DNA from: Acetatifactor muris
GTDB lineage: Bacteria; Bacillota; Clostridia; Lachnospirales; Lachnospiraceae
DNA length: 64,000 nucleotides
Direction of reading: 5' to 3'
Assembly: GCF_024623325.1 (NCBI RefSeq)
Contig: NZ_JANJZD010000009.1
Coordinates: forward strand, 124,001 to 188,000
This document shows, piece after piece, positions 1-8,254 of the stretch. The notes beneath the pieces were generated by a model that saw only the letters and a program-made list of their open reading frames with translations, was not told the DNA's origin and did no database searches. The position numbers and the translations under genes are program-made. Each line of letters starts with the position of its first letter. The stretch's first letter is position 1.

Positions 1-1
1 G

Positions 2-379
2 ATTACCCAGGAAGATCTGTTGGAAGAGATTGTAGGTGAAATCCGTGACGAATACGACGCCGACGAAGAGGAATACATTCAGGAAGTGGGAGAACGCACC
101 TATCTGGTGGAGGGCAGCATGAAGCTGGACGATATCAACGATGAGTTGGAAACCAGTCTGGACAGTGAAGACTATGATTCCATCGGCGGTATGATTATCG
201 AAGCGCTGGACCGGCTTCCGGAGGACAATGAAGAAGTCACACTGGACACCGGTGTCCGTCTGAAAGTACAGGGAATAGAGCAAAACCGTATTCTAAAGGT
301 ACTGATGACTCTGCCGGAACCGAAAGCAGAGGAGGAAGACTCCGATGAAGAGGAAGGTTCCGATGATGCCGGCGATTAA
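2..379 (+). CDS. HlyC/CorC-family membrane protein, C-terminal part (partial)
   Basis: The reading frame is open from the left edge of the window, so only the C-terminal part is present. The opening residues ITQEDLLEEIVGEIRDEYD are the hallmark of the segment between the CBS pair and the CorC_HlyC domain in hemolysin C / CNNM-type transporters. A TTG at 20 lies inside the gene and is not a real start. The CorC_HlyC domain follows (about residues 20-105) and the tail is very acidic (EEEDSDEEEGSDDAGD). Family members are membrane proteins linked to divalent cation (Mg/Co) efflux; the membrane and CBS parts lie outside the window. It converges with pstB. Confidence 0.85.
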   Translation: MTQEDLLEEIVGEIRDEYDADEEEYIQEVGERTYLVEGSMKLDDINDELETSLDSEDYDSIGGMIIEALDRLPEDNEEVTLDTGVRLKVQGIEQNRILKVLMTLPEPKAEEEDSDEEEGSDDAGD

Positions 380-439
380 ACTGAGACAATAAAAAGCCGT
401 GCAGTGTTGAAACGGCGGAAAATAAACCGACTTATATAT

Positions 440-474
440 CAGGGCGTTTCGATATCCTTATCCGAAGCGCCCTG
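440..474 (-). terminator. Hairpin terminator at the end of the pst operon
   Basis: CAGGGCG plus TTTCG pairs with CGAA plus CGCCCTG around an 11-base loop, followed on the minus strand by an AT-rich run. The 5' arm overlaps the last codons and stop of pstB, so coding and termination signals share sequence. It also lies between convergent genes. Confidence 0.6.
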
Positions 475-1216
475 TAATATATCTCTCTGTGCGCCAGTCC
501 GCCGGCCTGCAGAAAATGTCCTCTGTAGGTGCAAATTCCACCAGTTCTCCATCCAGGAAGAAGGCTGTCTCATCGGAAATTCTGGTCGCCTGCTGCATAT
601 TGTGCGTCACAATCACCACTGTATATTTTTTTTTCAATTCTTTTATCAATTCTTCTATTTTCAATGTGGAAATCGGATCCAGTGCTGAGGTAGGCTCATC
701 CATCAACAATATTTCGGGCCCTGCCGCAAGAGCTCTTGCTATGCAGATTCTCTGCTGCTGCCCTCCTGACAGTCCCAGGGCAGGATACTTAAGCCGTTCC
801 TTCACTTCGTCATAGATTGCTGCACCTTTCAGAGCCTCCTCCACTATTTTCTCCAGTCTGTGCCTGTCTTTTATCCCCTGCACCCTCGGTCCAAAGGCAA
901 TATTATCATAAACAGACATGGGAAAGGGAGCAGGCTGCTGAAAAACCATGCCCACACGCTTCCGCAGCAGTGTCACATCCACACGACTGTCATAGATATC
1001 CTCCCCGTCCAAAAGTATCTGGCCCTCTATCCTCGCCTTCTCTGTCAAATCATTCATCCTGTTCAGGCATCTTAAAAAAGTGGATTTTCCGCACCCGCTG
1101 GGTCCAATAAGCGCCGTTATGGTATTTTTCCTGATTTCCATGCTGACGCCTTTCAGCGCATGGTTTCCTCCGTAATACAGATTCAGATTCATCACAGACA
1201 ATTTACTGTTTTTCAT
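458..1216 (-). CDS. pstB: Phosphate ABC transporter ATP-binding protein PstB
   Basis: ATPase of the high-affinity phosphate importer PstSCAB, acting on the cytoplasmic face. The 252 residues match the family length. Visible motifs are Walker [10 protein letters not shown] (about residue 39), the ABC signature LSGGQQQR (about 149), Walker [15 protein letters not shown] (about 170) and the switch His in VIVTHNMQQ (about 205). Its start overlaps the end of pstA by 14 bases, indicating co-translation. It is the last gene of the operon; no phoU follows, unlike many pst operons. Confidence 0.96.
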   Translation of the reverse strand: MKNSKLSVMNLNLYYGGNHALKGVSMEIRKNTITALIGPSGCGKSTFLRCLNRMNDLTEKARIEGQILLDGEDIYDSRVDVTLLRKRVGMVFQQPAPFPMSVYDNIAFGPRVQGIKDRHRLEKIVEEALKGAAIYDEVKERLKYPALGLSGGQQQRICIARALAAGPEILLMDEPTSALDPISTLKIEELIKELKKKYTVVIVTHNMQQATRISDETAFFLDGELVEFAPTEDIFCRPADWRTERYITGRFG

Positions 1217-2129
1217 TCTCCTCCTGACGGCAGACCAGTTTTAATAGTGAATTCATCAGAAAAATCAGCAATATCAGCACACAGCCGATACCAAAAGCCG
1301 TTTCATACTCTCCATTCTGCATGGACAGATAGAGCTCCACAGTAAGCGTTCCACCGGGCTCCAGGATCTTTCGGCATAATCCTCCAGACATTTCACCGAA
1401 TCCACTTCCCCATACAGGCAATATCCTTGCGCTGCCTGCAGTAAAGAGCAGAGCTGCCGACTCTCCAATGATACGCCCTGCAGCCAGAAGAACTCCTGTC
1501 AGGATTCCACTGCGGGATGAGGGGAGCAGAATCCTTCGTATCAGCTGCCATTTTGTGGCCCCCAGACCAAGGGCACCCTTCCGATATCCTTCCGGAACCG
1601 CGCGCAGCGCATCCTGTGTATTTCTCACAATCAAAGGCATAACCATCAGTGTCAGAGTCAGTACCCCGTTCAGCAGAGAGAATCCAAGTCCGGCTACCTG
1701 CCCGAAAAATACCATTCCGAACAATCCGAAAATCACGGAGGGGATTCCCGCCAGCGTATCTATGGCAAATGTGAGCAGCCGTACCGCCCACCCCGGCTGT
1801 GCATATTCACTCAGATAGACCGCTGTCCCCACACCAATCACCACAGCCGCCAGCAACGTCAGGACAATTATGTACAGTGTATTGAGCAGATTCCCGGCAA
1901 TCCCTGTCGTCCCCTTCAGATAACTGGTAACAGACAGGAGAAATTGCATACTTAAGATCCGGAATCCTCTGAAAAATACATATCCTATGATTCCCAGCAG
2001 CAGAAATACCGAACAGTATGCTGCCCCATAGATTGCCGCCAGAAGGAACAGTTCTCCGATCCTCTTTTTTTCCGATATAAGGTAAAATACTCCATTTTTC
2101 TCCCCAGACTTTTGAGCAGACCGTACCAT
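1203..2129 (-). CDS. pstA: Phosphate ABC transporter permease PstA
   Basis: One of the two membrane permeases of the PstSCAB phosphate importer. 308 residues with about six hydrophobic segments, and the permease coupling loop near [16 protein letters not shown] followed by [14 protein letters not shown], which contacts PstB. The segment [12 protein letters not shown] is typical of PstA/PstC. It lies 34 bases after pstC and overlaps pstB by 14 bases, so the three are one transcription unit. The ribosome site before the ATG at 2129 is weak, suggesting translational coupling to pstC. Confidence 0.95.
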   Translation of the reverse strand: MVRSAQKSGEKNGVFYLISEKKRIGELFLLAAIYGAAYCSVFLLLGIIGYVFFRGFRILSMQFLLSVTSYLKGTTGIAGNLLNTLYIIVLTLLAAVVIGVGTAVYLSEYAQPGWAVRLLTFAIDTLAGIPSVIFGLFGMVFFGQVAGLGFSLLNGVLTLTLMVMPLIVRNTQDALRAVPEGYRKGALGLGATKWQLIRRILLPSSRSGILTGVLLAAGRIIGESAALLFTAGSARILPVWGSGFGEMSGGLCRKILEPGGTLTVELYLSMQNGEYETAFGIGCVLILLIFLMNSLLKLVCRQEENEKQ

Positions 2130-2163
2130 AGCTGCTCAGCTTTCTTCTGCTCCCATCCCTTAT

Positions 2164-3153
2164 TCAATGTTCCCGGCCTTTTCTCAATATCCTGGCGGCT
2201 ATCCCGTTTACCAGCAGAATAAACCCAAACAGTACAAGACCAATGGTGAAAAGCATCTGTCTGTGCAGTCCCTGGGCATATCCCATCTCGCTGACTACCG
2301 CCGTTGTGAGAAAGCGGACACTGTTGAACAAAAAAGGCGCATTCACACTTCCTCCGGACACCAGAGTGATAGCCATTGCTTCCCCCAGGGCCCTTCCCGT
2401 GCCCAGTACTACCGCCGTCAGAAGCCCCGGTCTCGCTGCCGGCAGAAGGCAATGAAAAATCGTCTGTATCCGGGATGCACCCAGTGCCAGCGACGACGCT
2501 TTTACACCGGGATGCACCGCACGTATGGAAACCTCGCTGATTCTGATTACCGTGGGCAGCATCATAACAGTCAGTACCAGAACTGCAGACAGCAGATTCG
2601 CCCCTCCTGTAAATCGATGTGTTCCGGAATCGGCGAATACCCGCCGCTCCAGCCGGTACATCAGCGGATTCAGCAGGCAAATGCCCAGCAGGCCATAAAT
2701 TACAGAGGGAATTCCCGCCAGAATCTCCACAGCATCTCTGACCAGCTCCGCTCTTCTCTGGTCAGCCAGCTCTGCCAGATATACCGCCGTCAGAATTCCC
2801 GCCGGCACACCGATCAGGGCAGACGCAGCGGTCCCCACCAGAGATGTCAATATAATATACAGAATGCCGAATTTCGGTTCTTCTGCCGTTGGTCTCCACT
2901 CCGTTCTCAGAAATATTTCTTTTATCCCCACCTGCCTGACAGCCGGTATCCCCTTCAGAATCATATAAAAACAGATGGCGACAACTGCCAGAATGGCCAG
3001 TGCGGCACAGAATGTAAAAAACATTTCTGCAATCACCTCAGAGATTTTATGAACAGATGTCAGCCTTCGTGCATTATCCTTTTCCTGTCTGCCGTTATTC
3101 AGGGCTCCCGGATTATTTCCGGCATGTCCGGCATCTTTTGCAGACAACGCCAT
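2164..3153 (-). CDS. pstC: Phosphate permease PstC with an amidase-derived N-terminus
   Basis: Second permease of the phosphate importer. From about residue 36 (VHKISEVIAEMFF onward) it is an ordinary PstC with six membrane segments, AGIPSVIYGLLG and the EAM loop KASSLALGASRIQTI. The first 33 residues are not PstC: MALSAKDAGHAGNNPGALNN and what follows copies the first residues of the amidase at 4196-4729 (MALVVMDAGHGGANPGAVYN), with the Zn-site His of AGHGG changed to AGHAG context. The leader, hairpin and ribosome site are copied too. The fusion keeps frame; whether the extra segment is translated is inference, but no better start with a ribosome site is obvious downstream. Confidence 0.9.
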   Translation of the reverse strand: MALSAKDAGHAGNNPGALNNGRQEKDNARRLTSVHKISEVIAEMFFTFCAALAILAVVAICFYMILKGIPAVRQVGIKEIFLRTEWRPTAEEPKFGILYIILTSLVGTAASALIGVPAGILTAVYLAELADQRRAELVRDAVEILAGIPSVIYGLLGICLLNPLMYRLERRVFADSGTHRFTGGANLLSAVLVLTVMMLPTVIRISEVSIRAVHPGVKASSLALGASRIQTIFHCLLPAARPGLLTAVVLGTGRALGEAMAITLVSGGSVNAPFLFNSVRFLTTAVVSEMGYAQGLHRQMLFTIGLVLFGFILLVNGIAARILRKGREH

Positions 3154-3216
3154 AAAATAAGGCCCTCCGCATACCTTTTTACAAGATATGCGGAAAGCCT
3201 GACCATAGTTCCTGAC
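3055..3216. repeat. Direct repeat copy 1 (amidase start region duplicated before pstC)
   Basis: About 160 bp closely matching 4631-4792 at a constant offset of 1,576 bp. It covers the first 33 or so codons of the amidase, its start, ribosome site and upstream hairpin. Here it supplies the start of pstC. Confidence 0.9.
3160..3200 (-). promoter_or_regulatory. Leader hairpin upstream of pstC that encloses the ribosome site
   Basis: On the minus strand AGGCTTTCCGCATA pairs over 14 positions (two G-U) with TATGCGGAGGGCCT; the loop is TCTTGTAAAAAGG. The GGAGG used for the pstC start lies in the 3' arm, and TTATTTT follows. It could work as an attenuator between pstS and pstCAB, as a ribosome-site lock, or both. 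Confidence 0.55.
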
Positions 3217-3245
3217 TTTTGCCTGTCATATTCATTTTATGTACA

Positions 3246-4199
3246 TCAGCGTGACAGTGCAGTGGCCGGAACAAGCCCCACAGCCTCCGCAGCTCTGCGC
3301 CCTTCCTCACCGTATACATATGCAAACCAGAGCTGCACCAGCTGATTTTGTTCCGAAAGCTCTCCTCTTGTGGCCATCACAAAAGGCCTGTACAAAAGAT
3401 AGCTGCCCGAATATACATTTTCAGCAGTTGGTTCCACCCCATCGAGTGTAAGCGGCACAATACCCCCAAGTGCAGTATGATTCATCACATCAAAGGATAC
3501 ATACCCCACTGCTCCCGGTGTCACAGCAATTCTCGCCGCAACAGCCCCCGTACTGTCCAGTTCATTCCCGTAAGCACACTTCTCCTCCAGCTGCAATAAT
3601 TTTTCGAAAGCACTTCTCGTGCCGGAGCCGGCTTCCCGTCCGATTACCACAATCGGCACATCCTTTCCGCCCAGCTGAGACCAGTTCCGCAGTCTTCCCG
3701 TATAAATGTCCGCAAGCTGCGCCTTTGTCAGCCCTGTCACAGGATTATCCGAATCCACACACACTGCCATCCCGTCCAGGCCGATAATGTTTTCCGCCGC
3801 CCCTGCCTCCTTCTCCGCATCCTTCAGATATCTGGATGAAATCCCGATATCCGCGCTGCCTTCCGTCAATGCCTGGATACCGGCTCCGGAACCGGTAAAC
3901 TGAACGGATACACTTACCCCCGGGTATTCTTCCATAAATCCTTCCGCAAGCATATTCACAAGCTTCTCCATGGAAGAACTACCTGATATATGAAGCGAAC
4001 CGGAAACCCGGGTCCGCACGTCATCACTCCCATCCCTTTCTCCTGTATGCCCGCCGCAGCCTGCCGTAACTCCCAGCGCCAGAAGCAAAACCATCAAAAA
4101 AAGCTTTTTCCGAAAGCTGCCTTTTGTCTTAACCACATTATTTGGTCGAATTCTGCAATGTACCTGAAAGTCCTCCGCCCAAAAGGATTTCATGGTCAT
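3246..4199 (-). CDS. pstS: Phosphate-binding lipoprotein PstS
   Basis: Extracellular phosphate-binding component delivering phosphate to PstCA. A hydrophobic stretch LFLMVLLLALGVTAGCGG (about residues 34-51) ends in a lipobox-like TAGC, so it should be lipid-anchored. The PBP fold begins LHISGSSSMEKLVNMLAEGF and has phosphate-contacting GSGAGIQAL and REAGSGTRSAFEKL. The ATG at 4199 overlaps the amidase stop (ATGA), but this leaves an unusually long polar stretch before the signal peptide, so the true start may be internal (for example a GTG at the VKTKGSFRKK segment) and is uncertain. Confidence 0.9.
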   Translation of the reverse strand: MTMKSFWAEDFQVHCRIRPNNVVKTKGSFRKKLFLMVLLLALGVTAGCGGHTGERDGSDDVRTRVSGSLHISGSSSMEKLVNMLAEGFMEEYPGVSVSVQFTGSGAGIQALTEGSADIGISSRYLKDAEKEAGAAENIIGLDGMAVCVDSDNPVTGLTKAQLADIYTGRLRNWSQLGGKDVPIVVIGREAGSGTRSAFEKLLQLEEKCAYGNELDSTGAVAARIAVTPGAVGYVSFDVMNHTALGGIVPLTLDGVEPTAENVYSGSYLLYRPFVMATRGELSEQNQLVQLWFAYVYGEEGRRAAEAVGLVPATALSR

Positions 4200-4729
4200 G
4201 CACTCCAGACAGTGGCAAGAATTCCTTCTGCAACAGCCCCGGCAATCTCCTGAAACCTTGTATCAAGCAGCTGATTGTCTGCATCTGAATTGATAAATCC
4301 CAGTTCCAGCAGTACCGCCGGCATCTGTGTCTGGTTCAGCACTGCCAGATCGGTCCGCTCGTTCACTCCCTGATTCTCAAAGCCCACCTGTTCCAGCCGG
4401 GTATTGATATTCTCAGCCAGACGTGCCGCCTCCCCGTAACGATTGCGCACAAGAGATTCCACACCGGTATACTGATTGGGATAAGGACTGGAATTTCGAT
4501 GAATGGATACGAAATAATCCCCCTGTACCGCATTTCCTTCCTGCGCCTTCTGTGACGGTGACTCGTAGATATCCGACGTCCTTGTATAATATACGTCCAC
4601 ACCGTTATTCTCCAGAATCTGTCCCACCGCTGTCGCCAGCCTCAGTGCGTCATCCTTTTCCTGTCTGCCGTTATACACAGCTCCCGGATTCGCCCCGCCA
4701 TGTCCGGCATCCATTACCACTAACGCCAT
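4196..4729 (-). CDS. N-acetylmuramoyl-L-alanine amidase (Amidase_3)
   Basis: Zinc amidase that cuts the bond between MurNAc and L-Ala in peptidoglycan. 177 residues from the ATG at 4729, which has GGAGG ten bases upstream and matches the family start MALVVMDAGHGG. Zinc and catalytic residues are visible: His in AGHGG, Glu in RQEKDD, His in SIHRNS and Glu in LLELGF. No signal peptide or binding domain is present, so export or release route is unclear. Stop TGA overlaps the pstS ATG. Being wedged between a sortase and pstS is unusual; its first 33 codons are also found fused to pstC. Confidence 0.88.
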   Translation of the reverse strand: MALVVMDAGHGGANPGAVYNGRQEKDDALRLATAVGQILENNGVDVYYTRTSDIYESPSQKAQEGNAVQGDYFVSIHRNSSPYPNQYTGVESLVRNRYGEAARLAENINTRLEQVGFENQGVNERTDLAVLNQTQMPAVLLELGFINSDADNQLLDTRFQEIAGAVAEGILATVWSA

Positions 4730-4792
4730 AAAATAAGGCCCTCCGCATACCTTTTTATAAGATATGCGGAAAGCCTGACTATGGTTCCTGGT
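4631..4792. repeat. Direct repeat copy 2 (amidase start region, likely source copy)
   Basis: Counterpart of 3055-3216. It is considered the source because it continues into an intact amidase gene, whereas copy 1 runs into pstC. Confidence 0.88.
4736..4776 (-). promoter_or_regulatory. Leader hairpin between sortase and amidase
   Basis: Same 14-bp stem as at 3160-3200, with the amidase GGAGG in its 3' arm. It lies 18 bases after the sortase stop, so it may also terminate or attenuate transcription from the sortase gene. Confidence 0.55.
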
Positions 4793-4793
4793 T

Positions 4794-5693
4794 TTAAGAA
4801 TCTTCCTGCCTCTCCACCGGCACCAGCACCCCATGCAGCACATACCGCGCCTCCTCAAAGCTGTAGGCACAGGTGGACAGCACCACATATCCCGCCCGGG
4901 CCGCCGTCTCCGGTTCTGCCCCCGGAGACCCCACAGTTGTTACCTGCCTCCCTGCCTCCCCGGCCGCTTCCACTTGAAAATCCGACTTCTCTGCACACGC
5001 TTTCAGATACGCCTCCAGTTCTCCGCAGCTGTCCGTAAATATCGTATAAGTCTCCGAATCCGCAGCTGTGGTATACCCTGCAAACAGCACAATCCGGTAA
5101 TCCCCCTCCGGCGTCAGCAGCCACATTTCCGGATGTTCCTCATAGAATTCCTGGTCCGACCACTTCTCCAGACAGGCAAACATACTTCCGTTCTTCATGT
5201 GATGACCGTAAAGGATGGAGTTGGCATCCGCAAAGCCGCTTTCGTTTGCCGCATCCAGAAAAATGGCTCCGGAGGAGCTGGCTTTTCCGTCATAGCTGTG
5301 ATCCAGATAAAAACTGTTGTCCTCCCCCTTCACCACAGGATAGTTAATGGGAGTTCCCTCACAGTACAGCCACCCCTCTATGTCTTCGTTCTCCTCCCTC
5401 AGAGCTGCAAAGTCCACAACAAGCGGGGCTCTTTCCTTCCCCGCTTCGCCTTCTCTGTATGGTTGTATCCCTCCGGAAAGTCCTCCCTCCTCCGGAGCGT
5501 TTCCGGTTCTCTCTGTCCCCTCTCCTTCTGCTTCCCCGCTTTCCTCCCGGAAGGAGACATAGCTGTCCTGTGCTTCCTGATAGAGCGCACGGTCCCTGTA
5601 TCTCTCATAAAGGATGCTTCCCGCCGTGGCCGCAGAGAAGACAAAGAGAACAAATGCCGCCGCGGTCACCGCCCGTCTGATTCCTTTTCCCAT
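4794..5693 (-). CDS. Class B sortase
   Basis: Membrane-bound transpeptidase that attaches surface proteins to peptidoglycan. N-terminal membrane anchor at residues about 10-28, a charged low-complexity spacer (about 45-85), then the sortase domain. Class B features are DIEGWLYCEGTPINYPVVKG, the catalytic His in ILYGHHMKNGSMF, the Cys in VLSTCAYSF and the Arg in ARYVLHGVL. GGGAGG precedes the ATG at 5693. The two genes upstream encode C-terminally anchored surface proteins (VKTGD and VPLAG tails), the obvious substrate candidates; that link is inferred from position. Confidence 0.9.
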   Translation of the reverse strand: MGKGIRRAVTAAAFVLFVFSAATAGSILYERYRDRALYQEAQDSYVSFREESGEAEGEGTERTGNAPEEGGLSGGIQPYREGEAGKERAPLVVDFAALREENEDIEGWLYCEGTPINYPVVKGEDNSFYLDHSYDGKASSSGAIFLDAANESGFADANSILYGHHMKNGSMFACLEKWSDQEFYEEHPEMWLLTPEGDYRIVLFAGYTTAADSETYTIFTDSCGELEAYLKACAEKSDFQVEAAGEAGRQVTTVGSPGAEPETAARAGYVVLSTCAYSFEEARYVLHGVLVPVERQEDS

Positions 5694-5807
5694 ACATGCC
5701 TCCCTGTGCTGTCTCCTTCTGAAAGTCTGCGGCTGCGGACAGTGGCCGACAGATCCCGCCGGCCGCCTCCGTTCTGTGCAGCTTCTCTTCCGGACAGCCC
5801 GTGCCAG

Positions 5808-6902
5808 TCACAGTCTGTCGTCTTCCGCTTTCTCTTTTTTCCTCCGCACCAGCATAAACCACAGGACAGCTCCCAGAGCCACAGCGCCTGCAGCTGCTAT
5901 GCACAGGGATCCCCACACAGGAAATCTGAAAGAATGATCCTGCTTTTCATCCATTCCCGCCAGAGGCACCTCCCCTTCATCCAGGTCCACTACATCCTGC
6001 GGCACCTCCGGGTTCTCTCCACCGGGATTCTGATCCGGATCCTGAAGTTCCCCGCCTGCATTACTCGGGGGCTGTACGCCTTCCTGCTCTCCTCCCGGCG
6101 TCTGCGGGGTTCCTCCCTGGCCGCCCGGCGTTACCACCGTGGTCCCGGGGGCTCCGTTTCCTGCCCCCGCTGCGGGTATCTCATTTCCCGCTCCTGCACC
6201 GGTTCCTGTGCCTTCTGTACCTGTTCCCGGCGTGCCTGTGCCACCTCCGGTCTCCCCGCCTTCATTTCCCCCTGCAGGTGCTGCCGGCCGCCTTCGGTAG
6301 GTGAAGGTAAACACATTTTCCGCCTCGTTTTTGGAAAGCGTTTTCGTCAGGTTGTAGGCCTGGGGCTGATATCCTTCCACATATAAAAATGCTATCACGG
6401 GCTTATCGCCCACATTTCCATAGTAAGTCCTGCTGGGGGCAAGTGCATTCCCGTTTTCGTCCTGGTAGTTCACCACATAGGAAGTCAGATCTCCTTTAAT
6501 TCCGTATGCCACCACATAGTCCCTGTCTCCCTCCACCTGGAAGGCCGAGGTGTCCACTGTGCTGTTGTCCCTGCCGCTGACACGGATGCCTTTTACATAG
6601 TAGCGGCTTCCCTCCTCCAGCTTCACCGCTCCCTCATACGCCGCATCAAAGCTTACAATGTCCCCGGCCTTCAGGCCGCTGACACGGATTACGTCTCCTT
6701 CTCCTGTAATCTCCCAGGAAGAGCCTGAGCTGCTGTTGTCCACTGTCACCTGCTCCGTCCCCTGAAAGCTTCCGTGGTTGCCCGGATAAAAGGTGGCCGT
6801 ATAGGTGTATTCCTCCGCACGGCATTCCGTCTTCCCAAAGGCAAAAGCCGCACAGCACATTACCGCTCCCGCCAGAAGCTTCCAGATTCTGCTTCCGCTC
6901 AT
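5808..6902 (-). CDS. MucBP-domain surface protein with membrane anchor
   Basis: 364 residues from the ATG at 6902, which overlaps the stop of the preceding gene (ATGA). Signal peptide LLAGAVMCCAAFAFGKTECRA, then an extracellular part ending in a MucBP-like domain (SYVVNYQDENGNALAPSRTY through NVFTFTYRRR), a Gly/Pro/Thr-rich stalk of about 110 residues, and a C-terminal membrane segment with RRKKEK tail. In many clostridial proteins VPLA precedes a KTGD-type sorting motif; here VPLAGMDEKQDHS has lost it, so the protein may be simply membrane-anchored. MucBP domains are associated with mucin or matrix binding. Confidence 0.75.
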   Translation of the reverse strand: MSGSRIWKLLAGAVMCCAAFAFGKTECRAEEYTYTATFYPGNHGSFQGTEQVTVDNSSSGSSWEITGEGDVIRVSGLKAGDIVSFDAAYEGAVKLEEGSRYYVKGIRVSGRDNSTVDTSAFQVEGDRDYVVAYGIKGDLTSYVVNYQDENGNALAPSRTYYGNVGDKPVIAFLYVEGYQPQAYNLTKTLSKNEAENVFTFTYRRRPAAPAGGNEGGETGGGTGTPGTGTEGTGTGAGAGNEIPAAGAGNGAPGTTVVTPGGQGGTPQTPGGEQEGVQPPSNAGGELQDPDQNPGGENPEVPQDVVDLDEGEVPLAGMDEKQDHSFRFPVWGSLCIAAAGAVALGAVLWFMLVRRKKEKAEDDRL

Positions 6903-7708
6903 GCCGCTTCCTCCTTTCTGTCCTTCTTCATGCCGAGCAATGCCATCACCAGCAGCACTGCCCCGCTGGCAAAGGCCAATGCCGACCACAGAGCCAGGTT
7001 GCTGTAATCTCCCGTCTTCACCCCTCCTGTTGTGTAGGAATGGCTTCCTCCTCCGCTTATCTGGTCCCTGTTGTCTGCACTGTCCCCGCCTCCGTTTCCA
7101 TCATTTCCGCCGTTACTTCCGTCGTCTGCCACGGTATTCAGGGTGTCCACCGCAAAGTTCATCCGCAGGTCCGCCAGGGTGTTCTGGTAGGCGTTTCCCT
7201 GGGTCTCTCCGTCCAGAGCCACCATCAGGGTCACTTTCCCCTTTTCCCCGGCAGAAAGGGTGTCCAGACGAAAATATTCGTCCAGGCTCTCCGCCGCTTC
7301 ATGGAGTCCCAGGCCGGCGGCGCTCTTTCCTTCCCCTCCTATGGATTCGCTTTCAAACAGAGTGGTCACCGTTCCGTTTCCCTCCGTATAGGTCAGACGG
7401 TAGACATAGGCGCCTCCCCTGGCTTCCGATGAACTATCCTCCAGACTGGCAAGCACCCGGTTTGTCATGTACCATTCCGAGCTCCCGCCGCTTTTATTCT
7501 CCAGGTCCAGGCTGATGGTCACGCTGTCCCCGGGCTGCAGGGCGTACACTGCCTCCGACAGATCTGCAGAGGTAAAGTTGCTCACCATCTCTTTGCCGGT
7601 GAACTCCACCTTCCAGTCTCCTCCCTGATAGTCTTCCGCCTCCGCTGTCAGGCGGCTTCCCCCAAGCAGAAGCACACCCAGGGCAGCACATATCAATTTC
7701 CTCTTCAT
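6899..7708 (-). CDS. Sortase-anchored surface protein (VKTGD tail)
   Basis: 269 residues starting MKRKLICAALGVLLLGG, chosen because AGGAGG lies 8 bases before the ATG at 7708 and a signal peptide follows. The same frame stays open upstream through the palindromic repeat array, which would add a meaningless 135 residues. The exported part has a TasA/CalY-like flavour (VYALQPGDSVTISLDLENKS) and ends with a Gly/Asn/Asp-rich linker, VKTGD sorting-type motif, membrane helix and KKDRKEE tail. Likely substrate of the class B sortase two genes downstream. Its exact function is not recognised. Confidence 0.75.
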   Translation of the reverse strand: MKRKLICAALGVLLLGGSRLTAEAEDYQGGDWKVEFTGKEMVSNFTSADLSEAVYALQPGDSVTISLDLENKSGGSSEWYMTNRVLASLEDSSSEARGGAYVYRLTYTEGNGTVTTLFESESIGGEGKSAAGLGLHEAAESLDEYFRLDTLSAGEKGKVTLMVALDGETQGNAYQNTLADLRMNFAVDTLNTVADDGSNGGNDGNGGGDSADNRDQISGGGSHSYTTGGVKTGDYSNLALWSALAFASGAVLLVMALLGMKKDRKEEAA

Positions 7709-7724
7709 ATTTTTCCTCCTGATT

Positions 7725-8248
7725 CCAGTACCGTAACCTCCCCTCCTGGCACCCCTCTTACAAAAGATTTCCAGGCAAATACATCCTGTAAATCTTTTGT
7801 GTGCCACTTCGGTACGGTTACTGTTTAGAGTTCCGCTCATTTCCCTCCGGACCCCTCTCAGCCAGAAAATTCCCGGCCAAGTACAGCCCGTTAATTTTCT
7901 GCGGGTCCGTTCGCGAAATTCGCTGTTTAGAGTTCCGCTCATTTCCCTCCGGACCCCTCTCAGCCAGAAAATTCCCGGCCAAGTGCTGCCCGTTAATTTT
8001 CTGCGGGTCCGTTCGCGAAATTCGCTGTCTCCAGTACCGTAACCTCCCCTCCTGGCACCCCTCTTACAAAAGATTTCCAGGCAAATACATCCTGTAAATC
8101 TTTTGTGTGCCACTTCGGTACGGTTACTGTTTAGAGTTCCGCTCTTTTCTCTCCGGACCCCTCTCAGCCAGAAAATTCCCGGCCAAGTACAGTCCGTTAA
8201 TTTTCTGCGGGTCCGTTCACGAAATTCGCTGTTTAGAGTTCCGCTGAT
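7725..8248. repeat. Array of palindromic repeats, order A-B-B-A-B plus partial B
   Basis: Unit A (99 bp) at 7725-7823 and 8031-8129; unit B (102 bp) at 7824-7925, 7926-8027 and 8130-8231; a partial B follows to about 8248. Copies are almost identical. Each unit folds into a long hairpin: A pairs ACAAAAGATTT with AAATCTTTTGT inside TGGCAC/GTGCCA; B pairs CAGAAAATT with AATTTTCTG inside CGGACCC/GGGTCCG. Translated on the minus strand A and B give related peptides (AHKRFTGCICLEIFCKRGAR versus RRKLTGCTWPGIFWLRGVRR), so they are diverged relatives. Unit sizes are multiples of three and the frame is open throughout. The array fills the gap between the signal peptidase and the surface protein gene. 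Confidence 0.92.
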
Positions 8249-8254
8249 TCCCGG

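Noticed and set aside
388..412. Terminator after the HlyC-like gene (GCCGT/ACGGC)
   Set aside because: Five-bp stem with no T-run; not convincing.
2167..3345. 392-residue plus-strand ORF
   Set aside because: Antisense shadow of pstC; composition is basic and repetitive without any domain.
7709..8113. N-terminal extension of the 269-residue surface protein through the repeats
   Set aside because: The frame is open because the palindromic units lack stops in that frame; the ATG at 7708 has an AGGAGG site and begins a clean signal peptide.
7725..8231. CRISPR-like array
   Set aside because: Units are about 100 bp, self-palindromic and directly abutting, with no spacers and no cas genes.
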